Source: Kytococcus sedentarius DSM 20547 (GTDB lineage: Bacteria > Actinomycetota > Actinomycetes > Actinomycetales > Dermatophilaceae). Taken from it: DNA of 64,000 nucleotides. The DNA lies in contig NC_013169.1 of NCBI RefSeq assembly GCF_000023925.1, positions 2,721,025 to 2,785,024 on the forward strand, written 5' to 3'. The notes under the pieces are model-generated. The model was not told the DNA's origin. It saw nothing but the letters and a program-made list of their open reading frames with translations, and did not search any database. Below are positions 1 through 8,691 of this stretch, one piece after another; within the stretch, counting starts at the first letter, position 1, and every line of letters starts with the position of its first letter. Made by a program: the position numbers and the translations under genes.

Positions 1-650
1 GCCACCACCGGCATCTGGTTCTCGATCGCCCGGGCCCGCAGCAGCGCCCGCCAGTGCTCGCGGCGGGCCATCGGCCAGGCCGCGGGGACGATCAGCAGGT
101 CCGCCCCCGCATCGAGGCCGTCACGGAAGTACTCGGGGAAGCGCAGGTCGAAGCAGGTGGCCAGATGTGCGGTGAACGGGCCCACCGGGGCCGTCACGAG
201 GTCCGCCCCGGCCTCGATGGTGCGCGCCTCGCCGGAGTCGAACCCGAACCGGTACACCTTGCGGTAGGTGGCCACCAGGTCCCCGGTGGGGGCGAACAGC
301 ATCGAGCTGTTCCACAGGTGCTTGCCCTCGGGGCCCGGCTCGGCGCTGCGCTCCACCGTGGAGCCGCCGTGCAGCGTCACCCCGGCCTCGCGCGCGGCGG
401 CAGACAGGGCCTCCACCACGGCCCGCTCCGGGTCACCCGTGGCCTCCACGGGCCCGGGTGCCGGCACGATCTGGGCGCGCTCGTCCCAGTGCTTGACGTC
501 GAAGCCCCCCACCGGCCACAGCTCGGGCAGCACCACCAGGTCCTGCCCCTGCTCGGCACGCACCAGGTCCGCCACGCGCTGGATCCGGTCGGCCATCGGC
601 TCGTCGTCGCCGTAGGAGACCTGGATGACGCTCACGGAGAGTTCGCTCAT
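1..650 (-). CDS. Nitrilase-superfamily carbon-nitrogen hydrolase (3' end cut by window edge)
   Basis: Reads from ATG at 650 to the window edge, so about 216 N-terminal residues are visible and the C-terminus is missing. The nitrilase catalytic triad is present: Glu43 (VVLPELW), Lys131 (YRKVYRFG) and Cys166 (ATCFDLRFPE). This family hydrolyses amides, nitriles or N-acyl groups through a cysteine thioester. The CFDLRFPE context is typical of the omega-amidase/carbamoylputrescine-amidase-like branch rather than true nitrilases, but the substrate cannot be assigned. It is a cytosolic enzyme with no signal peptide. It lies 39 bases downstream of the CtaG-fusion gene on the same strand and may be co-transcribed with it. 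The start is the first ATG, beginning MSELSVSVIQV, a normal N-terminus for the family. Confidence 0.85.
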   Translation of the reverse strand, partial: MSELSVSVIQVSYGDDEPMADRIQRVADLVRAEQGQDLVVLPELWPVGGFDVKHWDERAQIVPAPGPVEATGDPERAVVEALSAAAREAGVTLHGGSTVERSAEPGPEGKHLWNSSMLFAPTGDLVATYRKVYRFGFDSGEARTIEAGADLVTAPVGPFTAHLATCFDLRFPEYFRDGLDAGADLLIVPAAWPMARREHWRALLRARAIENQMPVV

Positions 651-689
651 GGGACCGACGCTACCTGCACCCCGGACGGCCGGGACCCG

Positions 690-2723
690 CTACCGGCGCT
701 CCCCCATCCGGGACAGGTGCTCGTTGTAGGCCCGCAGCTCGGCGTCGTCGTCCCGGCCGGCCTTGCGGTCGTAGCGCTTGCGCTCCCGGTCGTCCGAGCT
801 GGCCCACTCCAGGCCCACCATGATCGCCAGGACCACCACCGGCAGCTCGCCGATACCCCACGCGATGCCGCCACCGAGCTGCTGGTCGGCGATGAGGGAG
901 TCCACCCACGGCAGGTCCAGCGTCCGGAAGAAGTCCGGCGCCAACAGGTAGTTGCCCATCATCATGGCCACCCCGAAGAAGGCGTGGCCCGCGAGCGTGG
1001 CCAGCATGACCACCAGGCGCAGCGGCGCGGGCCACTTCACGCCGCCCGGATCGGGCCCGGCCAGGGTCCACACGAACAGGTAGCCCACCAACAGGAAGTG
1101 CACCACCATCGCGACGTGGCCGCCGTGCGTGGTCAGGGCGATCTCCAGGGCCGGCGACCAGTAGAAGACCACCAGCGAGACGAAGAAGATGAACGCGGCC
1201 ACCACCGGGTGCCCGATCACCTGCGCGTAGCGGGAGTGCACGAAGCCCAGCAGCCACTCACGGGGGCCGATGGTGCGGTCCTTGCGCGCCGACAGGTTGC
1301 GCAGCGCCATCGTGACCGGCGCCGCGGGCACGAGCAGCAGCGGGATCGCCATCATCAGGGTCATGTGCATCACCATGTGCATGGAGAACATGACTCGGCC
1401 ATAGACCGTGGGGGCGCCGTTGATGACGTAGGCGAACAGCAGCCAGCCGAGGATCCACATCGGCAGCCGGTGCCAGGGCCAGGAGTCCCCCCGGCGACGC
1501 AGGCGCACCCAGCCCCACAGGTAGAGGCCGATCGCCACCACGGCGACGGTGCTGAACAGCCACTCCACCTGCCACTGCGTCAGCCAGCTCGAGGGCGTGA
1601 GCTCGGGCGGGCGCGGGTAGCCGGTCAGGCCGATGGCCGGGTCACCGAGGGCCTCCCCGGTGACCTCGGGGACGGGGGTGGGGGTGCGCGCCAGGGCCGA
1701 GCCCAGACCGGCCGCCAGGGCCATGACCGCGATCTCCACGGTGGCCAGTCGCTGGAAGGCACCCCCGGTCTCGCCGGCCGCCACCCGGTCCACCACCCGG
1801 CGGCGCTGCAGGTAGCCGAACACCCCGAGCACGGCGAACACCGCCACCTTCGCGAGCAGCAGCTGGCCATAGGCCGTGGTGAGCAGATCGCCCCAGTCCA
1901 CCCGGACGCTGGCGTTCAGCACGCCGCTGGCACCGGTGGCGACGAAGGCGCACAGCGCGACGGTCGAGTAGCGACGCACGGCGACCGCGCGGTCCTGCCC
2001 CAGACCCCCCCAGAGCAGCGCCAGCCCGAGCAGTCCGCCCACCCAGACGCTCACGCCGATGAGGTGGGCGCCGTAGCCGTTCACCGCGGCGTCGTGGTCG
2101 AGGGTGCCGCCGGAGTGCCCGGTGAAGGCCAGCGGCAGGGTGGTGACGATGGCGATCCAGAAGCCCCAGTGCAGGCCGCGGCGCGTGGTGCTCCAGCCGA
2201 CCAAGGCCGCCACCACCAGGGCCAGCACCCCGGTGATCTGCACCTGCACCAGCAAGTCGAGCTCCCACCAGAAGGCGAAGTACTGCTGCCAGAAGCCCTC
2301 GCCGCCGATCGGCACCCCCAGCACCTCGCTGAAGGTGAGGACCGACAGCGCCCACGCGGCCAGCCCCCAGACCAGGGCCCCGGCCACGGCCACCCGGCGC
2401 ATCACGGCCAGCCGGTGGGTCGACCGCCGCTCCGGCACGATGAAGGCCCCCACGCCGAGGGCACCGATGGTGGCGGCCATGCCGGCGACCAGCAGCCCCC
2501 GGACCACCGGCAGCGTCCAGCGGACGAGGGCTCCGGCGTCGACCAGCAGCAGCTGCCGCGTGGCCCCGCTGAGATAGGAGGCCACGACGGCCACCAGGAC
2601 GATGACGGCCGCCCAGCCGAGCAGCACCCCCCAGAGCGCCCCGCCCCGGCGCTCGGTCGCAGTGGGGCGCTCCCCCGCATCGGAGGGGGCGGGGGGCGAC
2701 GGCGTGGCGGGAGAGGACATCAT
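690..2723 (-). CDS. Fused copper-resistance D (CopD) / cytochrome c oxidase assembly factor CtaG membrane protein
   Basis: A polytopic membrane protein of about 677 residues with roughly 14 hydrophobic segments. The N-terminal half (about residues 30-345) is CopD-like and carries the HSGG and DHDAA histidine motifs near residue 205. The C-terminal half (about 385-645) is the caa3-type CtaG domain, with the Met/His-rich stretch MFSMHMVMHM near residue 450, a likely copper site. The fusion is common in actinobacteria and is thought to move copper across the membrane for cytochrome oxidase assembly. The start is ambiguous: GTG at 2729 is in frame, but no Shine-Dalgarno precedes either codon, and a TACGCT box lies exactly 6 nt before ATG 2723, so I prefer a leaderless start there. 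It sits downstream of the rplI operon, separated from it by a hairpin. Confidence 0.88.
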   Translation of the reverse strand: MMSSPATPSPPAPSDAGERPTATERRGGALWGVLLGWAAVIVLVAVVASYLSGATRQLLLVDAGALVRWTLPVVRGLLVAGMAATIGALGVGAFIVPERRSTHRLAVMRRVAVAGALVWGLAAWALSVLTFSEVLGVPIGGEGFWQQYFAFWWELDLLVQVQITGVLALVVAALVGWSTTRRGLHWGFWIAIVTTLPLAFTGHSGGTLDHDAAVNGYGAHLIGVSVWVGGLLGLALLWGGLGQDRAVAVRRYSTVALCAFVATGASGVLNASVRVDWGDLLTTAYGQLLLAKVAVFAVLGVFGYLQRRRVVDRVAAGETGGAFQRLATVEIAVMALAAGLGSALARTPTPVPEVTGEALGDPAIGLTGYPRPPELTPSSWLTQWQVEWLFSTVAVVAIGLYLWGWVRLRRRGDSWPWHRLPMWILGWLLFAYVINGAPTVYGRVMFSMHMVMHMTLMMAIPLLLVPAAPVTMALRNLSARKDRTIGPREWLLGFVHSRYAQVIGHPVVAAFIFFVSLVVFYWSPALEIALTTHGGHVAMVVHFLLVGYLFVWTLAGPDPGGVKWPAPLRLVVMLATLAGHAFFGVAMMMGNYLLAPDFFRTLDLPWVDSLIADQQLGGGIAWGIGELPVVVLAIMVGLEWASSDDRERKRYDRKAGRDDDAELRAYNEHLSRMGERR

Positions 2724-2729
2724 CGACAC

Positions 2730-2735
2730 AGCGTA
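2730..2735 (-). promoter_or_regulatory. Candidate -10 box for a leaderless ctaG-fusion transcript
   Basis: TACGCT on the minus strand fits the actinobacterial TANNNT -10 pattern and is followed by 6 nt and then ATG at 2723. No convincing -35 box is visible. The same geometry occurs before the Nudix gene and the biotinyl carrier gene. Confidence 0.45.
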
Positions 2736-2757
2736 GTTTGTCGCGCCGGGGACGCGG

Positions 2758-2788
2758 ACGGGCCCGCCCCCTCAGGGGACGGGCCCGT
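2758..2788 (-). terminator. Hairpin terminator after rplI
   Basis: An inverted repeat of two 13-14 base arms (2758-2770 and 2775-2788) with one bulged or mismatched position and a CTCA loop. It has no U-tract, as is usual at this GC content. It lies directly after the rplI stop and before the CtaG-fusion start, where the ribosomal operon should end. Confidence 0.7.
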
Positions 2789-2808
2789 TCGACGGTGCAG
2801 CCGGGCGC

Positions 2809-3255
2809 TCAGGCCTCGACGACCTGCAGCTTGACCGTGGCCAGCACCTCCGGGTGCAGACGCACCGTGGCGGTGTGGTCGCCCAGGGACTTGATGTGCC
2901 CGGCGGTCTCGATGCGGCGCTTGTCCACCTGCGGACCACCGGCGGCCACGATGGCCTCGGCGATCTCACCGGAGGTCACGGCACCGAACAGGCGGCCGGT
3001 ACCGGTGGTGGCGGCCTTCACCTTGACGGCGCGGCCCTCGAGCTGCGACTTCTGGTGCTCGGCCTCCTCCAGCGACTTCACCGCGCGCGTGGCGCGGGCG
3101 GCGCGGATGGCCTCCACCTGCTTCTCGCCGCCCTTGGTCCACGGGGTGGCCAGATTGCGGGGCAGCAGGTAGTTGCGGGCGTAGCCGTCCTTCACCTCGA
3201 CGACGTCGCCCGGCTCACCGAGGCTGCTCACCTCATTGGTCAGGATGATCTTCAT
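2809..3255 (-). CDS. rplI: Large-subunit ribosomal protein bL9
   Basis: 148 residues, the normal bL9 length. The N-terminal domain begins [17 protein letters not shown] and has the conserved [10 protein letters not shown] segment (about residues 23-32) that binds 23S rRNA. A long charged helix (about 42-75) leads to the C-terminal domain. It is the last gene of the rpsF-ssb-rpsR-rplI operon and is followed by a strong hairpin. A good ribosome-binding site (GAGGAGAAG) precedes the ATG. Confidence 0.98.
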   Translation of the reverse strand: MKIILTNEVSSLGEPGDVVEVKDGYARNYLLPRNLATPWTKGGEKQVEAIRAARATRAVKSLEEAEHQKSQLEGRAVKVKAATTGTGRLFGAVTSGEIAEAIVAAGGPQVDKRRIETAGHIKSLGDHTATVRLHPEVLATVKLQVVEA

Positions 3256-3288
3256 GGCTTCTCCTCCTCGAACTCTCGGTTACCGCGA

Positions 3289-3534
3289 TCAGCGAGCGGA
3301 GCTCGAGTACGGCAGCAGGGCCATCTCGCGGGCGTTCTTCACGGCCTTCGCGATCTGGCGCTGCTCCTGGACGGACACGCCCGTCACACGGCGCGCGCGG
3401 ATCTTCCCGCGGTCGGAGATGAACTTCCGCAGCAGGGCGGTGTCCTTGTAGTCGATCTTCTCGACCTTGGCGGCCTTGAGCGGGTTCGCCTTCTTCTTCA
3501 CGGGCTTGGGGTTGCGCACAACGGACTTGGCCAT
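3289..3534 (-). CDS. rpsR: Small-subunit ribosomal protein bS18
   Basis: 81 residues, with the bS18 core signature [19 protein letters not shown] followed by RARRVTGV. The protein binds 16S rRNA next to bS6 in the platform of the 30S subunit, and bS6 is encoded two genes upstream. The four-Cys zinc-binding N-terminus of some actinobacterial paralogues is absent, so this is the zinc-independent (C-) form. GGAGAGCAC precedes the ATG. It lies 33 bases upstream of rplI and about 107 bases downstream of ssb. Confidence 0.98.
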   Translation of the reverse strand: MAKSVVRNPKPVKKKANPLKAAKVEKIDYKDTALLRKFISDRGKIRARRVTGVSVQEQRQIAKAVKNAREMALLPYSSSAR

Positions 3535-3641
3535 CGTGGTGCTCTCCTTCGAAAGGTGTGGTGACGCTGAGGGTCACCGGTGATTGAGAGCCCGAGCGGG
3601 CGACCGGGGGGTCAACTGCTCGGGATGGGTGCGGCTGAGGA

Positions 3642-4211
3642 TCAGAAGGGGGGCTCGTCGTAGTTCGGAGCCGAGTCCCACGACCCCTGGGGCTGGCCGC
3701 CACCGGGGTTGCCCCCGCTGTTGCCGCCGGTCGCCCACGGGTCGCTGTTCTGCTGGTTGGATCCCTGCGGGGAGTCCCAGCCACCGCCGCCACCCTGGCC
3801 CTGGGGTGCGCCGCCACCGGAGTTGCCTCCGAAGCCGCCGCCACCGGACCGCTGGGTCTTGGTGGTGCTGGCCGTCGCGTACCTCAGCGACGGGCCGATC
3901 TCGTCGATGTCCATCTCCACCACGGTGCGACGCTGGCCATCGGTCTCGAAGGACCGCTGCTTCAGCCGCCCCTGGGCGATGACGCGCTGGCCCTTCTTCA
4001 GCGACTCGGCCACGTTCTCCGCGGCCTCGCGCCAGATGGAGCAGCGCATGAACAGCGTCTCGCCGTCCTTCCACTCGTTCGCCTGACGGTCGAACGTGCG
4101 GGGGGTGGAGGCGATGGTCAGGTTCGCCACCGCGGCGCCGCTGGGCGTGAAGCGCAGCTCCGGGTCAGCGGTGAGGTTCCCGATGATGGTGATGACGGTC
4201 TCGCCGGCCAT
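3642..4211 (-). CDS. ssb: Single-stranded DNA-binding protein
   Basis: 189 residues. An OB-fold occupies about residues 1-115 ([21 protein letters not shown], with the [16 protein letters not shown] segment). A long Gly/Gln/Asn-rich flexible linker follows, and the acidic tip ends DEPPF, close to the DDIPF partner-docking tip of bacterial SSB. It coats single-stranded DNA during replication and repair and recruits partners through that tip. It sits between rpsF and rpsR, the conserved arrangement. An AAGGAGG site lies just before the ATG. Confidence 0.97.
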   Translation of the reverse strand: MAGETVITIIGNLTADPELRFTPSGAAVANLTIASTPRTFDRQANEWKDGETLFMRCSIWREAAENVAESLKKGQRVIAQGRLKQRSFETDGQRRTVVEMDIDEIGPSLRYATASTTKTQRSGGGGFGGNSGGGAPQGQGGGGGWDSPQGSNQQNSDPWATGGNSGGNPGGGQPQGSWDSAPNYDEPPF

Positions 4212-4296
4212 GACCGGCCTCCTTCTCGATGCAGGTGATCGTGCAGATGATCTTCAGTCGTGACGTCTGGGGTCGCGGTCCGTGCGGACCGCTGCC

Positions 4297-4584
4297 TCAG
4301 GCAGTCGGACGCTGGATCTTGAAGCGCAGCACGGACTCGTTGAGCCCCAGCTGGCGGTCAAGCTCCTTGGCGGTGTCGGTCCCCATGGTCAGGGTGACCA
4401 CCGCGTACAGGCCCTCGGACTTCTTCTGGATGTCATAGGCCAGGCGACGACGGCCCCAGATGTCCGTCTCGTCGACGGAGCCACCATCGGTCTTCACGAC
4501 GGTGAGCAGCTTCTCCACCATCGTGGGCAGAGTGCGCTCGTCGATCTCGGGGTCGATGATCATCATCAGTTCGTACTGACGCAT
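4297..4584 (-). CDS. rpsF: Small-subunit ribosomal protein bS6
   Basis: 95 residues starting [16 protein letters not shown], the normal bS6 N-terminus. The [18 protein letters not shown] segment is diagnostic. A GTG 12 bases upstream (4596) is in frame, but the GGAGGT ribosome-binding site at 4595-4600 would overlap it and is 10 nt from ATG 4584, so ATG is chosen. bS6 pairs with bS18 on the 30S platform. It is the first gene of the rpsF-ssb-rpsR-rplI operon. Confidence 0.97.
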   Translation of the reverse strand: MRQYELMMIIDPEIDERTLPTMVEKLLTVVKTDGGSVDETDIWGRRRLAYDIQKKSEGLYAVVTLTMGTDTAKELDRQLGLNESVLRFKIQRPTA

Positions 4585-4759
4585 GCGTGAACCCACCTCC
4601 TTCGGTCTCGGCGGCCACGGTCTCTCCGTGGCAGGAGGGTCACATCGGTCGTCGCGCCCACCGGCACCATGCTGGTGCGCAACCGGCGGTCCCGTCCGAG
4701 CTCACGCGGAGCGCTGTGGACGAGCCGTCACCGGCATGCGGGCGCACGACAACTTGTGG

Positions 4760-4765
4760 AGTCTA
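4760..4765 (-). promoter_or_regulatory. Candidate -10 box of the rpsF operon
   Basis: TAGACT on the minus strand overlaps the TAG stop of the upstream membrane glycosyltransferase gene. The same hexamer appears upstream of the CCA-adding enzyme gene and the pseudokinase gene. No clear -35 box. It would give a 5' leader of roughly 170 nt for rpsF, long enough for bS6/bS18 autoregulation, though I see no definite regulatory structure there. Confidence 0.4.
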
Positions 4766-6121
4766 CTGCAGGCGCTCACCGCGGGACGAACGCACCGCGA
4801 ACAGGGCGATGAGCACCACCCACACCGCCAGGCGCGCCGCCACCACCGCGGCGTACCCGTCCTCGGGCATGCCCACCCGGTCGTTGGAGCCCCGTCCGAT
4901 GTGCATCCACACGAAGACGAAGTGGAAGCCCTCCATGACCACCCAGGCCAGGTGCTCGCGCCACCGCAGGCCCGCCAGGGCGACGAAGGGCAGCGCCACC
5001 AGGCCCATCTGGGTGGGCACCTCGGGCTGGAGTGCCACGGCGATGAGCAGGCCGGCGCCCAGGGCCGCCCCCACCTCGCGGCCGTTCGCGGCGCGGCGCA
5101 CCAGCAGGCCGCCCACCAGGCACCCCAGCAGGGCCCCTCCGCCGGCCACCACCTGCACGGCCCAGTCCGCCCGGTCGGCACCCACCCCGGCGACGATGCT
5201 CCAGACGCCCCCGTGGCCACTGGAGGCCTGCCAGAAGGCCAGCCCCCGCAGGGACTCGGGGTTCCACACCGCCCACGGCACGAGCACCACCGCGGCCGTC
5301 AGCAGCATCGGCAGCCACGCCGAGCGCAACCGTGCCGGACGGGCGGCCACCGAGACCACCGCCAGCACCCCGAGCACCGGCAGCCCCGTCACGGCCAGAA
5401 CCCACAGCGCACCGGCCACGGCGGAGGACGCCGGCCGGCCCCGCCGCCACAGCACGCACCCCCAGACGGCCAGGGCAACCCAGACCAACAGGTCCGAGAC
5501 CAGCAGCAGCGGCACCAGCAACGGCGAGAGGGCCACGTGCGCAGCGACCCAGGGGTCCGATCCGTCGGTGCGCACCCAGTCCACGACCGCGACCACCAGC
5601 GCCGCGAGCGACACCACCAGCAGCACCACCCAGAGCGCGAAGTACACCTGCTGCTCGGCCCCCACCGGGAACGCCCCGGCAGGCACACCGACGAGCCACA
5701 GCAGCCCCGCCCGCAGCGGCGGGACGTTCGGCAGGGCGCTCTCCGGGCCGGACCACGGGAACGCCCCCGTGTTCATGCCGGAGCTGGTCCACCGCACCAC
5801 CGGGTCGGAGTAGCACATGCGCCAGATGAGGTTCGGGCTGCGCCACCCACCCTCGATGCAGTTGTTCTTCTGCAGCACGGCGAACACCAGCGGGAGGGCG
5901 CTGAGCGCCACCAGCACCGATGCGGGGAACCAGGGACCGTGGCGACGCGGCGCCACGTGGCGCCCGTCCGGCCCGCCGGCCGCCCCCATCGCGAGGCGGG
6001 GGAGGGGGTCCTGGCGAGCGGTGCGACGACGGCCCCGGACGGCGGCACGAACCCCCGCCAAGCCCCCTGCGCCACTCACTCGCCTGATCCGCTCCACAGC
6101 CACTCCCCGTCTCGTCGTCAT
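4763..6121 (-). CDS. GT87-like polytopic membrane glycosyltransferase (Rv0051-type)
   Basis: 452 residues. A basic cytosolic N-terminus (about 1-60) is followed by about 10-11 hydrophobic segments. A short extracytoplasmic region near residues 85-125 carries CYSDPVVRW, resembling the CYSD motif of the actinobacterial protein encoded beside rpsF in mycobacteria (the Rv0051 family). The family is predicted to use polyprenyl-phosphate mannose to add mannose outside the membrane; the substrate here is not known. In many actinobacteria a penicillin-binding protein gene lies between this gene and ino1. That gene is absent here, and this gene is divergent from ino1. No clear Shine-Dalgarno precedes ATG 6121, so a downstream start is possible. 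Confidence 0.78.
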   Translation of the reverse strand: MTTRRGVAVERIRRVSGAGGLAGVRAAVRGRRRTARQDPLPRLAMGAAGGPDGRHVAPRRHGPWFPASVLVALSALPLVFAVLQKNNCIEGGWRSPNLIWRMCYSDPVVRWTSSGMNTGAFPWSGPESALPNVPPLRAGLLWLVGVPAGAFPVGAEQQVYFALWVVLLVVSLAALVVAVVDWVRTDGSDPWVAAHVALSPLLVPLLLVSDLLVWVALAVWGCVLWRRGRPASSAVAGALWVLAVTGLPVLGVLAVVSVAARPARLRSAWLPMLLTAAVVLVPWAVWNPESLRGLAFWQASSGHGGVWSIVAGVGADRADWAVQVVAGGGALLGCLVGGLLVRRAANGREVGAALGAGLLIAVALQPEVPTQMGLVALPFVALAGLRWREHLAWVVMEGFHFVFVWMHIGRGSNDRVGMPEDGYAAVVAARLAVWVVLIALFAVRSSRGERLQ

Positions 6122-6166
6122 CGGTGCCCATCATGGCCGGTCGGCGCGCGGTGGGCCCCCGGGGCC

Positions 6167-6172
6167 TAGAAT
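6167..6172 (+). promoter_or_regulatory. Candidate -10 box of ino1
   Basis: TAGAAT, a good -10 match, in the divergent gap between the membrane glycosyltransferase and ino1. Transcription would start near 6179, giving a leader of about 64 nt before ATG 6243. No good -35 match is seen. Confidence 0.5.
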
Positions 6173-6242
6173 CGCTCGACGCGTGGAACATCCTGCCGGG
6201 TTGCAGAGGTTGGTCACGCCAGGAAGCAACAAAGGGAGAGAA

Positions 6243-7322
6243 ATGTCCACTGTCCGTGTCGCCATCGCCGGCGTCGGAAACTGTGCCACCTCGCTGGTCG
6301 AAGGCGTGGAGTACTACCGCAACACCCCCGCTGACAGCAGCGTCCCGGGGCTCATGCACGTCGACCTCGGTGGCTACCACGTCGGTGACGTGGAGTTCGT
6401 CGCCGCCTTCGACGTGGACGCCGACAAGGTCGGCAAGGACCTGTCGCAGGCCATCCGCTCCGGCCAGAACAACACCATCAAGATCACCGACGTGCCCACC
6501 GCGGACGTCGAGGTGCAGCGCGGCCCCACGCTCGACGGGCTGGGCAAGTACTACCGGATGACCATCGAGGAGTCGCCGGCCGAGCCGGTCGACGTGGTGC
6601 AGGTGCTCAAGGACACCGGCGCCGACGTGCTGGTCTCCTACCTGCCCGTCGGCAGCGAGGAGGCGGACAAGTTCTACGCCCAGGCGGCCATCGACGCCGG
6701 CGTGGCCTTCGTGAACGCCCTGCCGGTCTTCATCGCGAGCGACCCCGAGTGGGCGCAGAAGTTCCGCGACGCCGGGGTGCCGATCGTCGGTGACGACATC
6801 AAGTCCCAGGTCGGCGCCACCATCACCCACCGAGTGATGGCGAAGCTGTTCGAGGACCGCGGCGTCGAGCTGGACCGCACCTACCAGCTGAACGTCGGCG
6901 GCAACATGGACTTCAAGAACATGCTCGAGCGCGAGCGCCTGGAGTCCAAGAAGATCTCCAAGACGCAGGCCGTCACCTCGAACGTGACCCACCAGTTCGA
7001 GGACCGTGACGTCCACATCGGCCCGTCCGACTACGTGCAGTGGCTGGACGACCGCAAGTGGGCCTACGTGCGCCTCGAGGGCCGCGCCTTCGGCGACGCC
7101 CCGCTGAACCTGGAGTACAAGCTCGAGGTGTGGGACTCCCCCAACTCGGCCGGCATCATCATCGACGCCATCCGCGCCGCGAAGATCGCCAAGGACCGCG
7201 GCATCGGCGGCCCGATCCTGTCCGCGAGCGCCTACCTCATGAAGTCGCCGCCCGAGCAGCGCCCGGACGACCTGGGCCGCGCGGAGCTGGAGAAGTTCAT
7301 CCGCGGCGAGGTCGACAGCTGA
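6243..7322 (+). CDS. ino1: myo-Inositol-1-phosphate synthase
   Basis: 359 residues, the standard actinobacterial length. The NAD-binding Rossmann motif is [16 protein letters not shown] at the N-terminus. The conserved catalytic-domain segments [20 protein letters not shown] and [12 protein letters not shown] are all present. The enzyme turns glucose-6-phosphate into inositol-1-phosphate, the precursor of phosphatidylinositol, mycothiol and related glycolipids in actinobacteria. It is cytosolic. GGGAGAGAA precedes ATG 6243. It stands alone in its transcription unit, with a -10 box upstream and a perfect 13-bp hairpin terminator downstream. Actinobacterial ino1 lies near the rpsF operon, as here. 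Confidence 0.97.
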   Translation: MSTVRVAIAGVGNCATSLVEGVEYYRNTPADSSVPGLMHVDLGGYHVGDVEFVAAFDVDADKVGKDLSQAIRSGQNNTIKITDVPTADVEVQRGPTLDGLGKYYRMTIEESPAEPVDVVQVLKDTGADVLVSYLPVGSEEADKFYAQAAIDAGVAFVNALPVFIASDPEWAQKFRDAGVPIVGDDIKSQVGATITHRVMAKLFEDRGVELDRTYQLNVGGNMDFKNMLERERLESKKISKTQAVTSNVTHQFEDRDVHIGPSDYVQWLDDRKWAYVRLEGRAFGDAPLNLEYKLEVWDSPNSAGIIIDAIRAAKIAKDRGIGGPILSASAYLMKSPPEQRPDDLGRAELEKFIRGEVDS

Positions 7323-7360
7323 TCTCCCGCTGAGGTCCTCGGCCCCTGGCCGAGCCCCCC

Positions 7361-7390
7361 CAGAGCCCCCCGGTGCGCCGGGGGGCTCTG
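7361..7390 (+). terminator. Strong hairpin terminator after ino1
   Basis: A perfect 13-bp stem (7361-7373 with 7378-7390) and a 4-base loop, 38 bases after the ino1 stop. It marks the edge between the conserved backbone and the accessory glycosyltransferase locus. The rest of the 7323-7566 gap holds C- and G-rich runs and no gene I can support. Confidence 0.85.
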
Positions 7391-7566
7391 CCGTACCCGG
7401 GGACGTGTCACAGCCCACCCGGCCCACGGGTTGCCGAAGAGGGGGGGTGGGCGGACACTGGGTGGGCCCCCGCCCCCCCCCTCACGGGAGATCCCATGCG
7501 CCTCACCCAGACATCCCCCCGGTGCTGCCGCATGCCCTCACCCGGGGCCGCCACGCGCGGGGAGCG

Positions 7567-8691
7567 GTGCTGACCCGGGCGGCCGGCGGGCGCCGGCGCG
7601 TCTTGGTGGTGGGGCACTGTCGCTCCCCGATCCGGCCCCCCTTCCCGGGCGGCCTGGAGGCCCTCACGTGGCACCTGTCCACCCGGCTGGCCCACCGCGG
7701 TCACGACGTGGTGGTCTTCGCCGCCCCCGGGTCGGACTGTGGGCCGGGCACCCGCATCGTCACCCCGGACGACCTCGGGGTGAGCGTCGACCCCTCCGCG
7801 CCGTGGGAGGAGACCCGTGGCGACGTGACCCGCGCCTACGAGGCCCTCGCGGCACACATCGACGACCTCGGGGTGGACGTGGTGCACAACCACAGCCTCA
7901 ACCCGGCCCTGCCCCGGGTGCGCCACCGCCTCGACGTGCCCGTGCTGACCACCCTGCACACCCCTCCCCTGGTACCGATGCTGGGAGCGTTCCGCCAGGC
8001 CCCGCCCGCGCCCGGCGAGGTCGTGGCCGTCAGCGACCACACCGCGCAGCAGTGGCGCGAGGCCCTGCACGGGGACCTGCTGCACCCGGGCGTGGTGCAC
8101 AACGGCGTGGACACCGAGGTCTGGCCGCTCGGCCAGGGCGGTGACGCGCTGGTCTGGTTCGGACGGCTGGTGCCGGAGAAGGGCCCGGGCACGGCGATCG
8201 CCATGGCCCGGGAGCTCGGCATACCCCTGCGCCTGGTCGGCCCCCGCAGCGACCCCGAGTGGTTCGACGCGCAGATCCGGCCCCAGCTGGGCGGCGCGGT
8301 AGAGTACCTGGGTCACCTGGGCCCCCCGCACCTCGCCGAGGTGGTGGGCACCAGCGCCGCCACCCTGGTGACCCCGCAGTGGGACGAGCCGTTCGGCCTC
8401 ATCGCCGCCGAGTCCGCCGCCTGTGGCACGCCGGTCATCGCGTTGCGCCGCGGTGGGCTGCCGGAGATCGTGACGCCCGAGGTCGGGCGCCTGCTGCCCC
8501 CCGCCACGTGGCGCAGCGGGGTCACCGGCGCGCTGGAGGAGGTGCTCGGCCTGGAGCGGGCCGACGTCCGGCAGTCGATCGTCTCCCGCCTGGGCCTGGA
8601 CCGGATGGTGGACGCCTACGAGGCGCGCTATGAGCAGCTCATCCGCGCCAGTGGGTCCCGGGGCGGGTCCCTCCGGGCGGTGGGCCTGTGA
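7567..8691 (+). CDS. GT4-family glycosyltransferase
   Basis: About 374 residues from GTG 7567; the frame is open further up but the extra sequence is Pro/Gly/Arg-rich and unlike a real N-terminus. The N-terminal Rossmann half begins RRVLVVGHC with a glycine loop FPGGLEALTWHL. The C-terminal half has VHNGVDTEVWP, WFGRLVPEKG and the nucleotide-sugar motif EPFGLIAAES, with the E-x7-E pair Glu274 and Glu282. GT4 enzymes are retaining cytosolic transferases that use UDP- or GDP-sugars. It is the first gene of a five-gene run in which each stop overlaps the next start (GTGA). The Shine-Dalgarno (GGGGAG) is very close to the start, so the exact start is uncertain. Confidence 0.88.
   Translation: MLTRAAGGRRRVLVVGHCRSPIRPPFPGGLEALTWHLSTRLAHRGHDVVVFAAPGSDCGPGTRIVTPDDLGVSVDPSAPWEETRGDVTRAYEALAAHIDDLGVDVVHNHSLNPALPRVRHRLDVPVLTTLHTPPLVPMLGAFRQAPPAPGEVVAVSDHTAQQWREALHGDLLHPGVVHNGVDTEVWPLGQGGDALVWFGRLVPEKGPGTAIAMARELGIPLRLVGPRSDPEWFDAQIRPQLGGAVEYLGHLGPPHLAEVVGTSAATLVTPQWDEPFGLIAAESAACGTPVIALRRGGLPEIVTPEVGRLLPPATWRSGVTGALEEVLGLERADVRQSIVSRLGLDRMVDAYEARYEQLIRASGSRGGSLRAVGL

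Noticed and set aside
54..2834. A 926-residue plus-strand reading frame over the CtaG-fusion gene
   Set aside because: It is antisense to a clearly membrane-type conserved protein, and its translation is His/Arg/Gly/Gln-rich low complexity, as expected for shadow frames at this GC content. The same holds for long antisense frames at 4776-7427, 9581-11971, 16031-17788, 24971-27481, 28756-30729, 35235-37733, 37806-40370 and 53182-55905.
6173..6242. Riboswitch or structured RNA upstream of ino1
   Set aside because: The leader is only about 64 nt and no conserved riboswitch core or stable long stem is recognisable.
7405..7566. Upstream extension of the first GT4 gene to 7405
   Set aside because: The extra 54 codons encode Pro/Gly/His/Arg-rich sequence that runs through the ino1 terminator edge and has no ribosome-binding site; GTG 7567 directly precedes a normal GT4 N-terminus.
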